Notes: generated by a model not told the origin, from the sequence alone. A DNA stretch of 64,000 nt from Chondrilla cf. caribensis (GCA_964020155.1 OZ026563.1:3313440-3377439); one strand, 5' to 3'. Counted from the first letter of the stretch, positions 11,101-23,476 are shown. Numbers and translations: made by a program.

Positions 11101-14100
11101 ACTTGACCAGTTAGGTGAAGGTATGGGTGATCATCTGTGAAATTGTCTCTCTGAAATATCAGAAAGGGCAGCGTGAGAAAATTAACTATGCATATCAGAT
11201 TAGCACAGTACAATACATCACAAAGGTAGCAGAGATTAAATACGTATGTTAATTCATGTACACTATAAGTTGGGTTAATAGTGAAGTGCAGTTACGTTAA
11301 ACACTCTACACAAGTACGTACCTACGTATGTACACAGTACATATGTACATATGTACGTACATACATAAACTGTAGTGCCCGAAATTTCACGAGACATAAA
11401 TTTCGTGAATCGCTTGATATAGGACTGTTCACGCTTTATTTTCGCGAATGGCAAGTTTATTTTATCGTTAGCACTTCCAGGACATTATTGCATTATAACA
11501 GGAGATGGAACGGTTCAGTGTTATCATAGTTGAGGCAAGGTTCTGGCGTTTCTGATCCTAGGTAAGGGCCTCATTCTTGCCAAGGTGTTTCTTGGAATTT
11601 TTACTGTATTCCATGTCAATTTCCCTTCAAGCAGCTCAAACAGTAGTCTGGCCTGCTACGAGCGTCCCACCAAGCCACCCTGGGCGAGGAGAAGAAGGAA
11701 CAGTCTGGCGGGACTTGAGATTAATTCACACCTTGCTGTTATTAGCATACGTACCTATAGTTGATAGGTAACACCTATAGGTATCAAGATCGAAGCCTTC
11801 AAGTATTTCTCCATTCGAAATCCTTCATTGAAGGATTTCAAAAGGAGAAATATGATCGAATATATCATTTGTGCTGTTCTATGCTTGATGTGATGGACTA
11901 TCTGCTGAAAGTAAACAAAGAGTTGACCAGCGTTGGAGCAGTATTCATTCGCATTCTTGACATCAGCAAAGTGGAAGATTCACAGGTTTATTTGTGCAAA
12001 ACATGCTATTGTACAGTTTTTGCTGTCCAAAAGCTGAAGATGAATTACGCCAGAGAAAGAGAGAGTTGGAGTTGAAAGTTAAATTTTTGGTCGCATAAAT
12101 GTTCTTTTAATCCTCTAAATGTGTCAGAGGTCTCTCAACTCCAATTGAAAGCTCACCCTCTACCCAATCACCCGCTGTTAAGCATACCACAGAAGGAAAC
12201 CCTCGGGAAAAATCCATTCAGCCCAAGCACTATGTTCGTTGTCAAACTTGGAGCGAACCACACAACCTTGACCCCTATCACTATGATCGTTGTGTAAGCG
12301 TGGGGGACTTCAATCTGACTCCACTATATAATGGAAACAATTAACCTTGCTAAAACGCTCGGTAACAAGGATTTTGTAGGTTTGCCAGTACACACAATAT
12401 ACACTGCTCACACTCATCCATGTACTGGACCATCACATAAACCAGTCCTACTTGTGATCACATACACCTACGTACCATGATGAGCTGTTCCCTGGCACCG
12501 ATCCTCTTAGATCTCACAAGGTTCAACAAGAAAGATAGACAGACAATAGCTACAAAATAATGACAAGTAACAATTTCTGAAAAGTCAGTTACACATGTAT
12601 ATATGTATATGTACTATTAGCTGTATAATATACATTCAATCCAGTATGCACATATGTATTACATGTAATATAATACAGCTTTTAATACAATACAGTTACA
12701 CACAGTGGCAATCTTAAAACAGCTGTGACATCAACCATCCTTGTACATACGTACGTATGCACATATGTACGTATGTACAGGATGCCATTTGTTGCATGTG
12801 CAACATGTGTAGCAATTAATCTGCTAAACCTGTACAGATTTTAGAGGAGGAACCAGCGAGAAATTATTGGCTCATATGAATTGTTAAGCAATGAGCTAAA
12901 ACGTACATACTGTATGTACGGTTTGTACAGCAGGAAGTTACAAGACATATGTATTCACAGTCTTCACAGCAAAGAACACACAAGACACATTATAGTTTGT
13001 ACAGCCACAAGCACACTAGACACATGTACATTTAGTACGACCACAAGCACACTAGACACATGTACATTTAGTACAGCTGTAAGCTCACTAGACACATGTA
13101 CATTTAGTACAGCTGTAAGCTCACTAGACACATGTACATTTAGTACAGCTGTAAGCTCACTAGACACATGTACATTTAGTACAGCTGTAAGCACACTAGA
13201 CACATGTACATTTAGTACAGCTGTAAGCTCACTAGACACATGTACATTTAGTACAGCTGTAAGCTCACTAGACACATGTACATTTAGTACAGCTGTAAGC
13301 TCACTAGACACATGCATGTACAGATTTAACAGCAACTGAAACTCACCGATAGGTCTGAAAATGATGGACAGCACTATGGTGATGACAATCAAGATGGGGT
13401 CTGCTCTCAGGCTGGTGTAGAGGGAAATCCCCAAGAACAAGAAAATAACAGCCTCGGCAACATTACTGGAAGCGAAGAGCAAACAAACACATAAATAACT
13501 GTGAATACTGGTGCGAAGAACAAACAAACACATAAATAACTGTGAATACTGGTGCAAAGAACAAACAAACACATAAATAACTGTGAATACTGGTGCGAAG
13601 AGCAAACAAACACATACACAATTGAGAATTACAGAGAATTACAGTCTACAGTGAGTAGCCTATGACATGGAATAGGGAGTGTCAGCTGAGGGATGACATT
13701 TTAAGAATGGGTCTGGCTATGTGAGACTATACTTCATCTAGGCAAACAGCTTAAAACACTGGATTAAGGGTTTCAACCATGTATCAGACAGACTAAAAGA
13801 AACAAAGTACAGAGTGCTGAATTTTCTCATAATTTTATAATTTGGATCTTAATCATGTCTACATCTTGAGAACAGTCGATTTTTGTGTAACCTGGAGGGC
13901 AAGACCAATCACTTAACCCCACAGTGCATATGCACAGGGTACTTGTTACAGAATGCACATACTCCCACGTTAACCGGGTACACACTCCTATGTACATAAT
14001 AAATATGTGCTGCATATACGTACATAGATGCACGCAGGTGCATACTGTATGCATCATGCCCACCTCAGGAGTTTCAGAGTGTACTTGATGGTCGTGACTG

Positions 14101-14366
14101 ACTTTCTGGAAAGGTTGGGCTCCATGTAATGTCTCATAACCATAGCACAGAATATCAGGCTGCACATACGGAACAGAAACACATGATGTGCAAGGTATGT
14201 ATGCACATTATATGTACATGTACACATCATACACAGTGCAGACTGTATGTTCACATAATATGCTTAACATATACAGTGTGTACGTAAGTAGGTTCATAGT
14301 AGGCAAAATTGCTTTGGTTTGACAATAAGATCAGTGATCAGGGGTTTTATCAAACAAACTCAGATT

Positions 14367-14422
<56 letters not shown>

Positions 14423-14454
14423 CATGCGCGCACACACACACGCACACACACATG

Positions 14455-14493
<39 letters not shown>

Positions 14494-15932
14494 AAGGTAA
14501 ACAAATGTACGTATATTCCACGTAAATGCTTAGGGACAGCACTCAATACTTCAGTTTCACTATTCAGTGACCAAACATTTGAGAAGGTATGAGCTCCACA
14601 TACACAGACCGTATGCATATTATACTAGTGAGTACATATATATGTATGTACTGTAAACAGAAAAATGTATTGAGTACAAGCACACAAACCTTATAATACC
14701 AGAGAGGGCAATTGCATCAGCAAGAAGATATGCTACATACCCCATGGCAAACACTATTATTGGCTCCAAAACTAGTAACAAGAAATGATAGAAGAGTACA
14801 AATAAAAATTGTCAAACAGGACTGATGAACAATGTACACGTACACACATAACGGTGCTGGGAATTGGATGTGATATTCAAATCGAATAACAGTGCATACT
14901 AACCAATTGATTAATCAATGAAACACCAGAAGTAATTAAGAGGGCGTAACTGAGAACCACACCCATTTTATTAGGCTGAGCAATCGGTCAATAGACTTGA
15001 TGTGATGTCTTTAGAGCTCTTTTTCACATTTAAGATATTCAAAGCACAGAATAAAAACCACTGAGCGGAGGTTCCGGGCAATGAGGTGGGAGGGAGGGTG
15101 GCTTCCTGTTCTACTCTCTTAATTACTTCTGCGATTAATCGATTTGCTTGCACTATTAACAATAATCAAATTTGAAATGAAAATCAATCGATTAATCAAT
15201 TAAGCGATTAATCGTCCTAGCACTAGTACACAATACTATGCACACAGTGGATCCTGTACACACAACTTAAAAGAACAGTACTGCAGAGAAGGTGGTCTCC
15301 ATTGACAGGTAATTCTTATACAAACAGTGTGGTTTAGCAGTTATATCTGTCAGACTGCATAACAGTGTCAACTAATGACCATTAGTGTTTATGTAGAAGT
15401 GGACTCCAATGCGGGTTCCAGTGTGTACAGGATCAGTGTGTTTGGCCAGGAATACCACTCACCACTCACCATGTACTGGTTCAGAGTATTTTGTGATAAA
15501 TGCAGCAATAATTCCGACAAAGATACCGATGAGAAGACTTGCTACGATTACAACGAAGAATTGGACAATCCCAATTACAATCTAACATTTGGAAACAGAA
15601 ATGTGAATCATGTCACATATTTGTGACAAACAAAACAAACACGCATACAACTATCAGTAATACATACGTACATGGCAAAAATTCGGAAACTCACATCTTC
15701 GGCTGTGATGGGGACTCCTGCCACAGCCGAGTTGGCAAATATACTCAATAGTTGAAACAGAACAACAGTGACAGCATCTGATAAATGAGAGCAAGGAGTG
15801 TAGGGTTATGGGTTAAGGTACATGGTTGTTGTAAGAGATTCCACTGGTACAATACATACGTACATGAAGTATAGATTACAAACAGTACAGGTATAGTACA
15901 TACTTATATTATGTACAAGCACTTACGTACGT

Positions 15933-15998
<66 letters not shown>

Positions 15999-18900
15999 TA
16001 TATGCAAGCAATACTGTACACACCATTCAACAGAGACTCTCCAAATACCAAAATATGAAGGACCTTGTCAACATGGATTTCCTCAAACACGGCCAAAACC
16101 TGTTCATAATAAGTTGCAAAATACACCAAGTAACAAGTATATGTACGTACATGGCTGCATACTGTATGTCAATGAAGATGTCAATGTAATGAATGTCAAA
16201 CACTATTTCAAGTGGGGGTCAGAAAGCTTCAAGTCAAAGATATAGTAGGACGGGCCAGAGGCATACATACTGTAGTATACCTGGTTCTAGGTATGAAATT
16301 CGGAGGGTGTGGGGGTCAAGGTCTTTTTACCTCCTCTTTAACTGGACCCATCACCTATGTTCTCCCTATCAATCTTACATACGTACATATGTACAGTGAA
16401 TACAAACGCCCATATGTACATACATAGGGCTAAACTAGGGCTAAGAGTACAAATGGCAAAATGGTACTGACATCACAAGATGACTCACAGCCACAGGGTC
16501 AACGGCTGATGTGATGACACCAAAGAGTAAAGCTGCCGGTAGACTCCAGTCACTTGTAACAGCGTTCGCCTCACTCAATCCATACAAACAGAAACCAAGT
16601 GAAAAGGCCGAGAATATTGTCACCTGTAACGTAATCAACAAAACATAAATAAACAATTTCTATAAATCATGCAGTGATTATGAATGTCAAAATTAATAGG
16701 TAATTGTCCTACTAGTAGATTGTTTAGGGATAGGGTGACATGTTTACGTACACAGGTGATGTATGTTGTCTACAACTCTCCCTAAAACACAAAACATCAA
16801 TCAACAGCTGTCCATAACAAACAGCTCACCCCCTCATCCCCTAGCTGTGCAACATCATCTAATTTTCCACTAGTATACGTACCTCTAACTTTTACTTCAT
16901 ACATGTACGTATATGCACGTATGTACAAATGTATACATGTATGTATATACAGTACCTACGTATACAGTGTAACAGCCAGCCTCACAGCGTTTTTGGCCTG
17001 TAATAATTACCCAGACAACACTACACCCATTCCTACCATGATCACTCCATCTAACAGAATATTCTGCCATGATCACCCCCTCACACTACAGTAACAACTC
17101 AACAACCATCATTGTGGCATAACTACTGTAAACACTATAGTGTGAGCCAAACACAGCACACCAACACCATACTATAGACTACTACACCAACAAACACCAC
17201 CATAAACAGCGCAACAATTCCTGACTCTCAATACAACAACCACAGCAAACATCACAACAAAATGAACACTAGAGAACACAACTACCTTCATACAATACCA
17301 CATAGAACTAAATTACTATTGCAAAAAATGATAACAATAACCAAAACATCATGAAACAAATAAATCAATTGATTATACAAAGAAACTCACAAAGAAAGCA
17401 AATGTCAGAATGCTCGCAAGATTCTTGAAGAAGAGACCTTTGTTCATGAAGTACCCAGACTCCAATACTATCCTACAGTGACACAACCACAAATACATAT
17501 GTATGTAGTAGAATGAACTACAGTACATCAGTGTACAGTGCCTGTGCAGTGTATGGATGAAGTGTATTGAACTACTGTTGCGTTGAATTACTATCAAACA
17601 AATATCTCCAGTACAATGAACCAAACTTCATCATACATTAGGTATCAATGCAATGGTACACAATTCTATAGCTAGCACACACATGGTACACACTAGCCAG
17701 ATAATACATACATTCTACATGCATAATATGCACATACGTAATAACATTATACATACATGTAATAGTTGTACCACCTTTCAGCAGGGTACATGGGAAATAG
17801 ACAGATTAGATAGTCCACGAGGGCGGAGCCCGAGGGGTCTATCTAATCTGTCAATTTCCCATGTACCCTGCTGAAAGGTGGTACAACTCACTTGTATCCC
17901 AGCAACTGTGAGAATAGGCTCGAGTTTGTTTACGTGTTGGTATCAATATTGTTGAACGAATCGGAGAAGACGAATGTCGCGCGAGTATATCCGAGTGTGT
18001 AGATTGTCGGCTATATATGTTAGAGAAGCATACCGAGGAAGAAAAGGAGTTTCAGAAGTACTTGACGAAATTTTAGAAGAAAACGAGCCACCACAGACCT
18101 CTGCTGTTCTACCTATGGTCGGGTGTCAGCATCTGAGCGAAGCTAACGGAAGAAGGCGCTTGTTTTCTAGAATAATCGGAGAAGAAAAAGAGCCAATTTG
18201 CCGACCTGCCATCGAGAAGTCGTTTTTACTAAAAAAACACGGCGAAGAATAATAAATGGACAGTGAAGACCTTTGGCGAGTGGATTGCTGCGTACTTTGC
18301 TGTACTGTGTTGTGTTGCCATGACAATAATGAAGTGTTAATTAATCAATGCACCGTTTTAGGAAGTATCGAATTAAGCCTGTGAATAGGTGTCAGCTGTG
18401 TGTCTACAGGATATAGACACACAGCGGCGCCTTTGATCTCACCTTGCACTGGGATACAAGTATACATACATACATACGTACTGTATGTACATAATAATAA
18501 TATTATGTGCAAACGTACGTATGTACACATAAGTACGTAGGTACAGTATATGATGTGAAATATAAACATAATAAATACATACAGTGTATATGATATATAC
18601 GTACTCGTATAGTACATGTAGATACATATGTATGCATAGCAGATTCATACATAATATTGTACTAATCAGGCGATAGTTTATGCACTGTACCGCTTGGACA
18701 ACTGTGAGCGAACTGTTTTTTTTGAAACAAATGTAGCATCATGTTCCACAAACTGTGTTAAAAGGTCTCATCCTAGTATGGTTAGTGGTTGAGAGAACTG
18801 AAGGCTCCAACATACGTATTACATGAAAACACATATGTACACAGCATACACAACACATGAGTAATCAAGCATTCATCCATTTCAAAGAAACCATGGATCA

Positions 18901-21102
18901 CAATTGATTCTATTTCCTACTCAAACGATCAGCAACAGCTGGTCGTTAAGTTCAACACATCAAACTATTCATGCACATATGACGTTTGCATGTAGCAGTT
19001 GAAACTCCACTATGTATGTGATGTTTCTGTTGATAGTGTATGTAGGTATGTACACATTTATATATGTATGTATGTGTGTACTGTATGGGACTCAAAAAGC
19101 ATAATATTTGCACTTCTTGTGGGTGAAAATTTCAAATGTGAACAAGTAATTCCAGTTCAAAAAACTCATGAGTGGCCTACAGCCCTGGAAACTCAAATTA
19201 CTTGCTTGTCGCATTTCCTAGTAGACAACATCTTCCTACCTTTTTGAAGGGTATAACTGCCAAAGGAAGCTTCCTTGTAACTTTTCAATAAGTACAATGA
19301 ATGAGGACAAAGGGTCATAGCAATAGTTAAAATGTTCAAAAATTGAAACCACGATAAGCACAAAGAACACCACTTTGAAATTAAACTCATTAGGGCATTG
19401 CAAAACAGGTATCATTTTTGTAATCGTTATAATATATATTGTTCCAAATACATTTTTACAAGTGATAATAATCTAGCGGATGCCTTTGTCAGGTCAAAAA
19501 ATTCAAATCTGCCAAACATTGAGTGTGCAATGAACAATGAACAAGAAACTGTCCTCCCCAAGATTTCACAGAAATCTTGGGGAGGGCAGCCTGCAGAAAT
19601 TGAGCTCCATGAAATTATAGCACTCTGGATAGGGGTATGCATACACGTCAGAGACACTACATTGCAATGTATGGCTTACGTAACTCACGGTGGGAGGAGG
19701 TAGTTGAAGAAGAGAGTGGATGAGAATTGGAAGGGCTCTTGGTTCACCGATTTATAAGCAGACCTGAAAACAATGAATTCCACAAATAATTATAATTGGG
19801 TGTATGGAATTTTACTGTTGTGTGTAGTTTGTTGAAACCAATCCTCTAGAGATGCCGAGGGTAGTATACAATTAATTAATGAATGAATCATTGGATGTAA
19901 GCACCATATTCACGGGACCATCCCTAGCATAGTCATGTAACTGGACAATTAGTTAAGCAAATACAGTGGTCAACCATAGGGAGATTGGTGAGTAGGACAA
20001 GGAACCTAGACAAGGTGAACTGAGCCTCTCAGGGATGGTACATATACCTACCTAGCTATAGGAAGACCTGAGTTTACTGACAAGCCTTCCTCTTAGTTTC
20101 CTGGTTGATGCCAGGTACATTAACCTGGCTTGAAACTCTAAGATATAATTGAGCAGTGTCAGACAGAGATAGCCAACCACAGACATGCACTGATCCTGAC
20201 CTTCACTGGCAGCAAACACACAGTACAAGTAGCATAGGAGTCAACACTGCAGGTTTGTGTTTGATTCACACACACAAAGCAAATGTCAGTGTTACACAAA
20301 CGGGAATGAAAGGCAAGCACATTTGAGTGATGTCTGAATAATTAGCAATGTATGGATAAGAGAATTATCAATATTCTAATAACAGATAAAGCAGTTAATG
20401 GCCAATATTAACTACTGCTCCGATATTAACATTTGTTTGCTATATACGTAGTTACGTACACCTGTAGTAGCTGTCAAGAAATATGATTCACGTTGTAACA
20501 CACATGTACTGCATGGCAATCATAGAACATATTTAATGCTCTACTACATGTGGGCAATGTCAATAGTTGGTGTTTGTTACCAGAACCACCAACAATCAAA
20601 GAAGGTTGTTTTAAATGATGATACTCATGTCAAACTGATACTCGGATATTGGCACTGCTACCAATATCCATCTGATTATCAGTTCAACACTTGCTACACT
20701 TGGACTAGGCCAACAACAAACTTGCAGAAGGACATGTGCATTTTCCAATTCCAGCAAAATTTGAAAGGAAGCACTCTTCTATAGACACATCATAAAGTTT
20801 CTTTGCAATTTTGTAATAAAATTAGACCAGGCGTCTAAGAGTATGGTAAAGTGATTCACACAGTATGAGGGAGAGGTCCTTCATCACAACTCACACAATT
20901 ATCCCTCCAAGGAAGGCACCCAGGATTATCAGCATACTGTAGTGGGAAAAATTGATTGAAGACTTTAAAGTGTATTAAATAGTATTGAAACCATACAATT
21001 GAACACATGACCATGTAGACATAGCTGAGACTCTGGGATGTACTGATATGATAGCATGGTGAAATTAGAGTTATGATTAGGTATGGATATATATCACTCT
21101 CA

Positions 21103-21181
<79 letters not shown>

Positions 21182-22312
21182 AGTACGCATGTACATGTTT
21201 ACATAAGTGTGTTCATGCTTTGAGAACACAGGTACATAATGTCTTGTTATGTAGCTACATATGCCAAATGTAGCTGTAAATGAAAATAACTGTAATTAAC
21301 AAGTACACTGTTTGTGAGAAGTAACAAAAAGTACACAATCATATGATATTTGAGAGGATTTAGACGGCATAACCCAATGTACATACGTACCATGATTCTG
21401 GAATATTGCTGGCAATCTTTGAATACACATGAGAATGCCACACTACAGTAAGAGGAGAGGCACAAGTACGTACATGGTGACAGTGTAACAGCATTTAGTT
21501 AACATTGTATTGTGTTTCATAGGTACTGATTACGTATGTGATTACTTATGTGCTCACGTGATGTAGTGTAAACACATGTAGTAGTAGAACAAAGAGTTTT
21601 TGTTGTTGCATTGTCTTTGATTGATATTGCTATTGAAGTGAGCTCATTCGCTTTCTCGGTTGTTGCTGATGATTTGGTGCTAGCCGACGCTACACACGAT
21701 AAAGCATATTCCAGCACAGTTACTCCACACTACTGTGGTAGTGAGTTAACCAGGTATCCAGATATTGAACCTGCTGTGTGTTTTGCCACGATGGACAACT
21801 AGTTAGCCACAACAGACTGTCCCACTGTGTAACTGTGATTCTTAATAGACTATTGTCCAGCCAGGTGGAAAGAAAGGTTCCACATCTGAATAGCCAATTA
21901 GCAAAACTCCAGCCAGTTGGCATATCGGTAGGAAACATATACGTCAGCACCAACGTGACCTGGCGCAATTAACCCTATGACTTTAGATGATCGCGACTGA
22001 CAGCTAATATTCAACATCTAGTTACGATATGTGTATGAATATACATACATACAGCTGTGTAATTCTAACAGACTTACATATCTTGGCCAGCACTACGGCC
22101 ATGATGAATCCAGCAACGAGAAGGTTAATTTCCACTTCGTGGAACCTGATTCTAACAACTCTCACTTCTGTTTCGAGTAGTTCATCGTGTTCCGTCTCGG
22201 GTTCGTGTTTTTCGGTAGCATTTAAACTCTCCTCGGAAGCCACAGGAAGATAGACGAAGGTGGAAAATAGGCAGAGTACGAAGAAGAGTGAACGATAGCC
22301 TGAGACGTTCAT
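2848..22312 (-). CDS. Na+/H+ exchanger, NHE1-5 (SLC9A) class, about 21 exons
   Basis: Electroneutral plasma-membrane-type sodium/proton antiporter. Exons on the minus strand: 22312-22078, 21442-21391, 20936-20895, 19763-19689, 17472-17391, 16623-16489, 16099-16024, 15777-15695, 15581-15470, 14771-14690, 14159-14064, 13465-13347, 12549-12476, 10940-10779, 8089-8000, 6973-6908, 6127-6021, 5227-5188, 4814-4763, 4504-4371, then a last exon of about 3264-2848. Reading phase closes at every junction up to 4371. Diagnostic blocks are a signal peptide; [48 protein letters not shown]; the ion-path motif [38 protein letters not shown]; and [12 protein letters not shown]. These match NHE1-5 rather than NHE6-9. 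The estimated length is about 780 residues, usual for the family. The last junction is uncertain: phase needs an AAG acceptor just before 3264 or a missed small exon. The tail is proline/aspartate-rich and ends ETFV, a class I PDZ-ligand pattern. Confidence 0.9.
3381..3515. mobile_element. Foldback element (long hairpin)
   Basis: Arms TTTGCTCC...TAGTTCTGGGTAAT and ATTGCCCAGAACTA...GGGAGCAAAA pair over about 60 bp each with a short loop near 3440. It lies in or next to the last intron of the exchanger. No coding capacity. Confidence 0.6.
4939..5187. repeat. (CA)n microsatellite, about 250 bp, interrupted
   Basis: Near-continuous CA on the plus strand, GT on the exchanger's coding strand. Its last GT units directly form the 5' splice site of the exon at 5227-5188. 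Confidence 0.95.
6108..6292. repeat. 91-bp tandem duplication spanning a 3' splice site
   Basis: Two adjacent copies, about 6108-6199 and 6200-6292, are nearly identical. Both contain the exchanger's acceptor (minus strand CTCTTTCAG|GAAAG) and the first 15 or so bases of the exon. Only the copy next to the exon continues into coding sequence ([10 protein letters not shown]). Confidence 0.85.
6336..6401. mobile_element. Short foldback repeat, family A, copy 1
   Basis: Inverted repeat with ends CTGGCGTAG and CTATGCCAG around a centre CCAACAAAATAAAATGG. The same structure in opposite orientation is found at 30463-30531, so this is a mobile family. Confidence 0.65.
7465..7570. mobile_element. 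Small TIR element
   Basis: Terminal inverted repeats GGTTGGTACATGGGAAAT and ATTTCTCATGTACCAACC flank about 70 bp. The core GTACATGGGAAAT also occurs at the ends of the hairpin at 17765-17887 and once near 7672, so these elements may be related. Confidence 0.6.
8578..8703. mobile_element. Foldback element with about 59-bp arms
   Basis: Arms 8578-8636 and 8645-8703 are near-perfect reverse complements (GGCAAATTAATTG... and ...GTAATTATTTGCC; inner CAATGCTTACAAAACTG and CAGTTTTGTAAGCATTG). The loop is about 8 bp. It is intronic in the exchanger gene. Confidence 0.8.
8916..9139. mobile_element. MITE with TACCGTAATTCTGGAAA ends
   Basis: Terminal inverted repeats TACCGTAATTCTGGAAA (8916) and TTTCCAGAATTACGGTA (ends 9139), about 25 bp each, flank 170 bp of non-coding sequence. 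Intronic. Confidence 0.75.
9231..9817. repeat. 30-bp minisatellite, about 19 copies
   Basis: Units of the type ATATCAAGGGAGATCAGAGG-ATACCAAAAG repeat with period 30. There are two higher-order variants: GAGGATACC in the left two thirds and GAGCATACC in the right third. The period is a multiple of three and stop codons are absent, so two plus frames and one minus frame read through. The proteins are artefactual 10-residue repeats. It sits in an exchanger intron. Confidence 0.95.
10355..10562. mobile_element. Probable MITE
   Basis: Left end TACTGTACAGCGGAAAAATTTT is roughly the reverse complement of the right end AAATTTCTCGCTCTACGGTA. The inner TTTCACATTTGTG also pairs loosely with AGATGTGAAATAT. 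Matches are imperfect. Confidence 0.45.
11577..12075 (+). other. Intronic stretch with two unassigned short ORFs
   Basis: Open frames at 11577-11771 and 11761-12075 lie within an exchanger intron. The second is leucine/lysine-rich and weakly helical. I recognise no family, and the right flank (12295-12375) is a dispersed repeat, so a transposon remnant is plausible. Confidence 0.2.
12295..12375. repeat. Interspersed repeat fragment, copy 2
   Basis: Matches 950-1030 (GCGTGGG, GGAAACAATTAACC, ACGCTCGGTAA in order). Confidence 0.55.
12979..13320. repeat. 36-bp minisatellite, about 9.5 copies
   Basis: The unit contains CACTAGACACATGTACATTT followed by AGTACAGCTGTAAGCT, repeating every 36 bp. 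Both strands are open in one frame because 36 is a multiple of three. It ends about 25 bp before the splice donor of the exchanger exon 13465-13347. Confidence 0.95.
13472..13617. repeat. 41-bp tandem repeat, about 3.5 copies
   Basis: The unit GCGAAGAACAAACAAACACA plus TAAATAACTGTGAATACTGGT repeats head to tail. On the coding strand it supplies the pyrimidine-rich TTTGTTTGTTC stretch upstream of the exchanger acceptor at 13466. Confidence 0.9.
14367..14493. repeat. (CA)n microsatellite, interrupted
   Basis: About 125 bp of CA with CG and TG interruptions. Intronic. Confidence 0.95.
14854..15226. mobile_element. Possible hAT-like MITE
   Basis: Left end GGTGCTGGGAATTGG and right end GATTAATCGTCCTAGCAC are imperfect inverted copies (GTGCTGGGA against GTGCTAGGA). 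Repeated ATTAATCGATT palindromes lie inside. hAT-like ends are suggested only by this pattern. Confidence 0.35.
15938..15996. repeat. (CA)n microsatellite
   Basis: Uninterrupted CA of about 59 bp, starting a few tens of bases inside the intron after the FGESLLN exon. Confidence 0.95.
17765..17887. mobile_element. Foldback element with near-perfect 48-bp arms
   Basis: Arms begin GTTGTACCACCTTTCAGCAG and end CTGCTGAAAGGTGGTACAAC. Each arm contains GTACATGGGAAAT and ATCTAATCTGTC. The loop holds a second GC-rich hairpin, GGGCGGAGCCCGAGG. Intronic. Confidence 0.85.
17974..18252 (+). CDS. Unidentified 92-codon ORF within an exchanger intron
   Basis: Plus strand, opposite to the host gene. The product is charged, with an acidic helix-like stretch ([12 protein letters not shown]) and a basic C-terminus. 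No domain is recognised. It has no clear splice signals and no paralogue in the window. It may be chance or the remnant of a transposon that inserted next to the hairpin at 17765-17887. Confidence 0.2.
   Translation: MSREYIRVCRLSAIYVREAYRGRKGVSEVLDEILEENEPPQTSAVLPMVGCQHLSEANGRRRLFSRIIGEEKEPICRPAIEKSFLLKKHGEE
19553..19591. repeat. Short perfect hairpin
   Basis: CTGTCCTCCCCAAGATTTC pairs with GAAATCTTGGGGAGGGCAG around a 2-4 base loop. Intronic; function unknown. Confidence 0.6.
21098..21178. repeat. (CT)n(GT)n compound microsatellite
   Basis: CTCTCTCT runs into about 60 bp of GT on the plus strand. Orientation is opposite to most tracts in the window. Confidence 0.95.
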
Positions 22313-22376
22313 TTTTCAGATGAGACTTTTTACTTGGGCGACATCAGAAACGCCTACGGGCGGATAAATATAACTG

Positions 22377-23239
22377 CAGTGGGACCCCTGAGATACGGAC
22401 CCCGCGCTAAAACAGACGCATAATCTTGGAACCACTCAGTTTTTTCCGGATTGAAATGTATGTAAAATGCCCCCTGAAAACGGACTTTCGTTATTCCATA
22501 ATACGAACGGGAAAATATGAACCAGTGTATACAAATCAGTAGTAAATTGAAGGGCTCCGGTCAAAAAGGGTACTTTAACGTTTGGAAGAAAAAATCTACT
22601 TTCGTTCTGAAAACGACATCTACCTTCTCAAGAAGTAGTAAATAAAATGTAAATGCGAAAGAAGTGAGCATTCGCGTGGTAGGAGTACATTTTCATTACG
22701 TATTCGTTACGGTACTTACCTGTACTACTCCGTAAACGATTAAACTCCGTTATCTCAGAAATTACGGAATACGTTAAAGTACCCTTTTTGACCGGAGGCC
22801 TTCAATTATACACAATAAAGCGGACAAATCAAAGTTTCTGAACCTGTAAGATTTTCTCCAGTTTGTCCACCAATACCTTTGGTCCTGACAATCCATACGA
22901 GCAGGGGATTTCGAAGTCAAAATGTGATCGTTAGGAAGTATTCGTTACGAAGACGATTTGGATTGTACCATATTAGCTCATGTCTCCAAGAAAATTGAGG
23001 CTTAGCTCGACGATGAAGTGTCTAGAACTCTGAGTACAACTAGACAAATTTTGTATTACTCCCTATACGCAACGCGTCTTTTTGCCACCCAATATGACCG
23101 CCGAATTACGCCCCCGCATCTGTAGTTCACTATGTCCATTAATTTCAATCCAAAGTACATAACCTCTGAAAAAGGACACCCCTATAATCAGGACACGAAA
23201 AGACTGACCCAAGGTGTTCTGATTACAGGGGTCCCACTG
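22377..23239. mobile_element. pogo/Tigger-like MITE just upstream of the exchanger start
   Basis: Inverted ends CAGTGGGACCCCTGAGATACGG (22377) and ATTACAGGGGTCCCACTG (ends 23239). The subterminal sequence GGACCCC.../...GGACACCCCTATAATCAGGAC is also typical of pogo/Tigger-type ends. No transposase frame is intact. The left end lies only 65 bp upstream of the exchanger ATG at 22312. A second element is nested at 22545-22807. Confidence 0.7.
22545..22807. mobile_element. Nested MITE with about 38-bp inverted repeats
   Basis: Ends AATTGAAGGGCTCCGGTC...AAAGGGTACTTTAACGT and ACGTTAAAGTACCCTTT...GACCGGAGGCCTTCAATT are inverted copies differing at one or two bases. Fully contained in the larger element at 22377-23239, so it inserted later. 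Confidence 0.8.
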
Positions 23240-23476
23240 TACACTTGTATTACTGATCCACATGTAACTGATTTGAATCCATGCTATGCAATGACCGCAA
23301 TTCACCTGCATGTAAGAAACATGTTGGATTCAATATTAGCAAGGAATAAGCTGCTATATGCTAATCAACGAAATACAAACGCCTTTGACATATTGCCAGA
23401 AGAGCTAGGAGATTGCCATTGTGTATGAACTACATGAATATACATACATGCAGCTATACAATTCTAACAGACTTAC

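Noticed and set aside
12881..13339. 152-codon ORF of [12 protein letters not shown] repeats
   Set aside because: Product of the 36-bp minisatellite, antisense to the host gene.
2848..22312. Assignment of the exchanger to the NHE6-9 or NHE8 class
   Set aside because: The motifs [25 protein letters not shown] and the post-membrane GIEDI region match NHE1-5 better.
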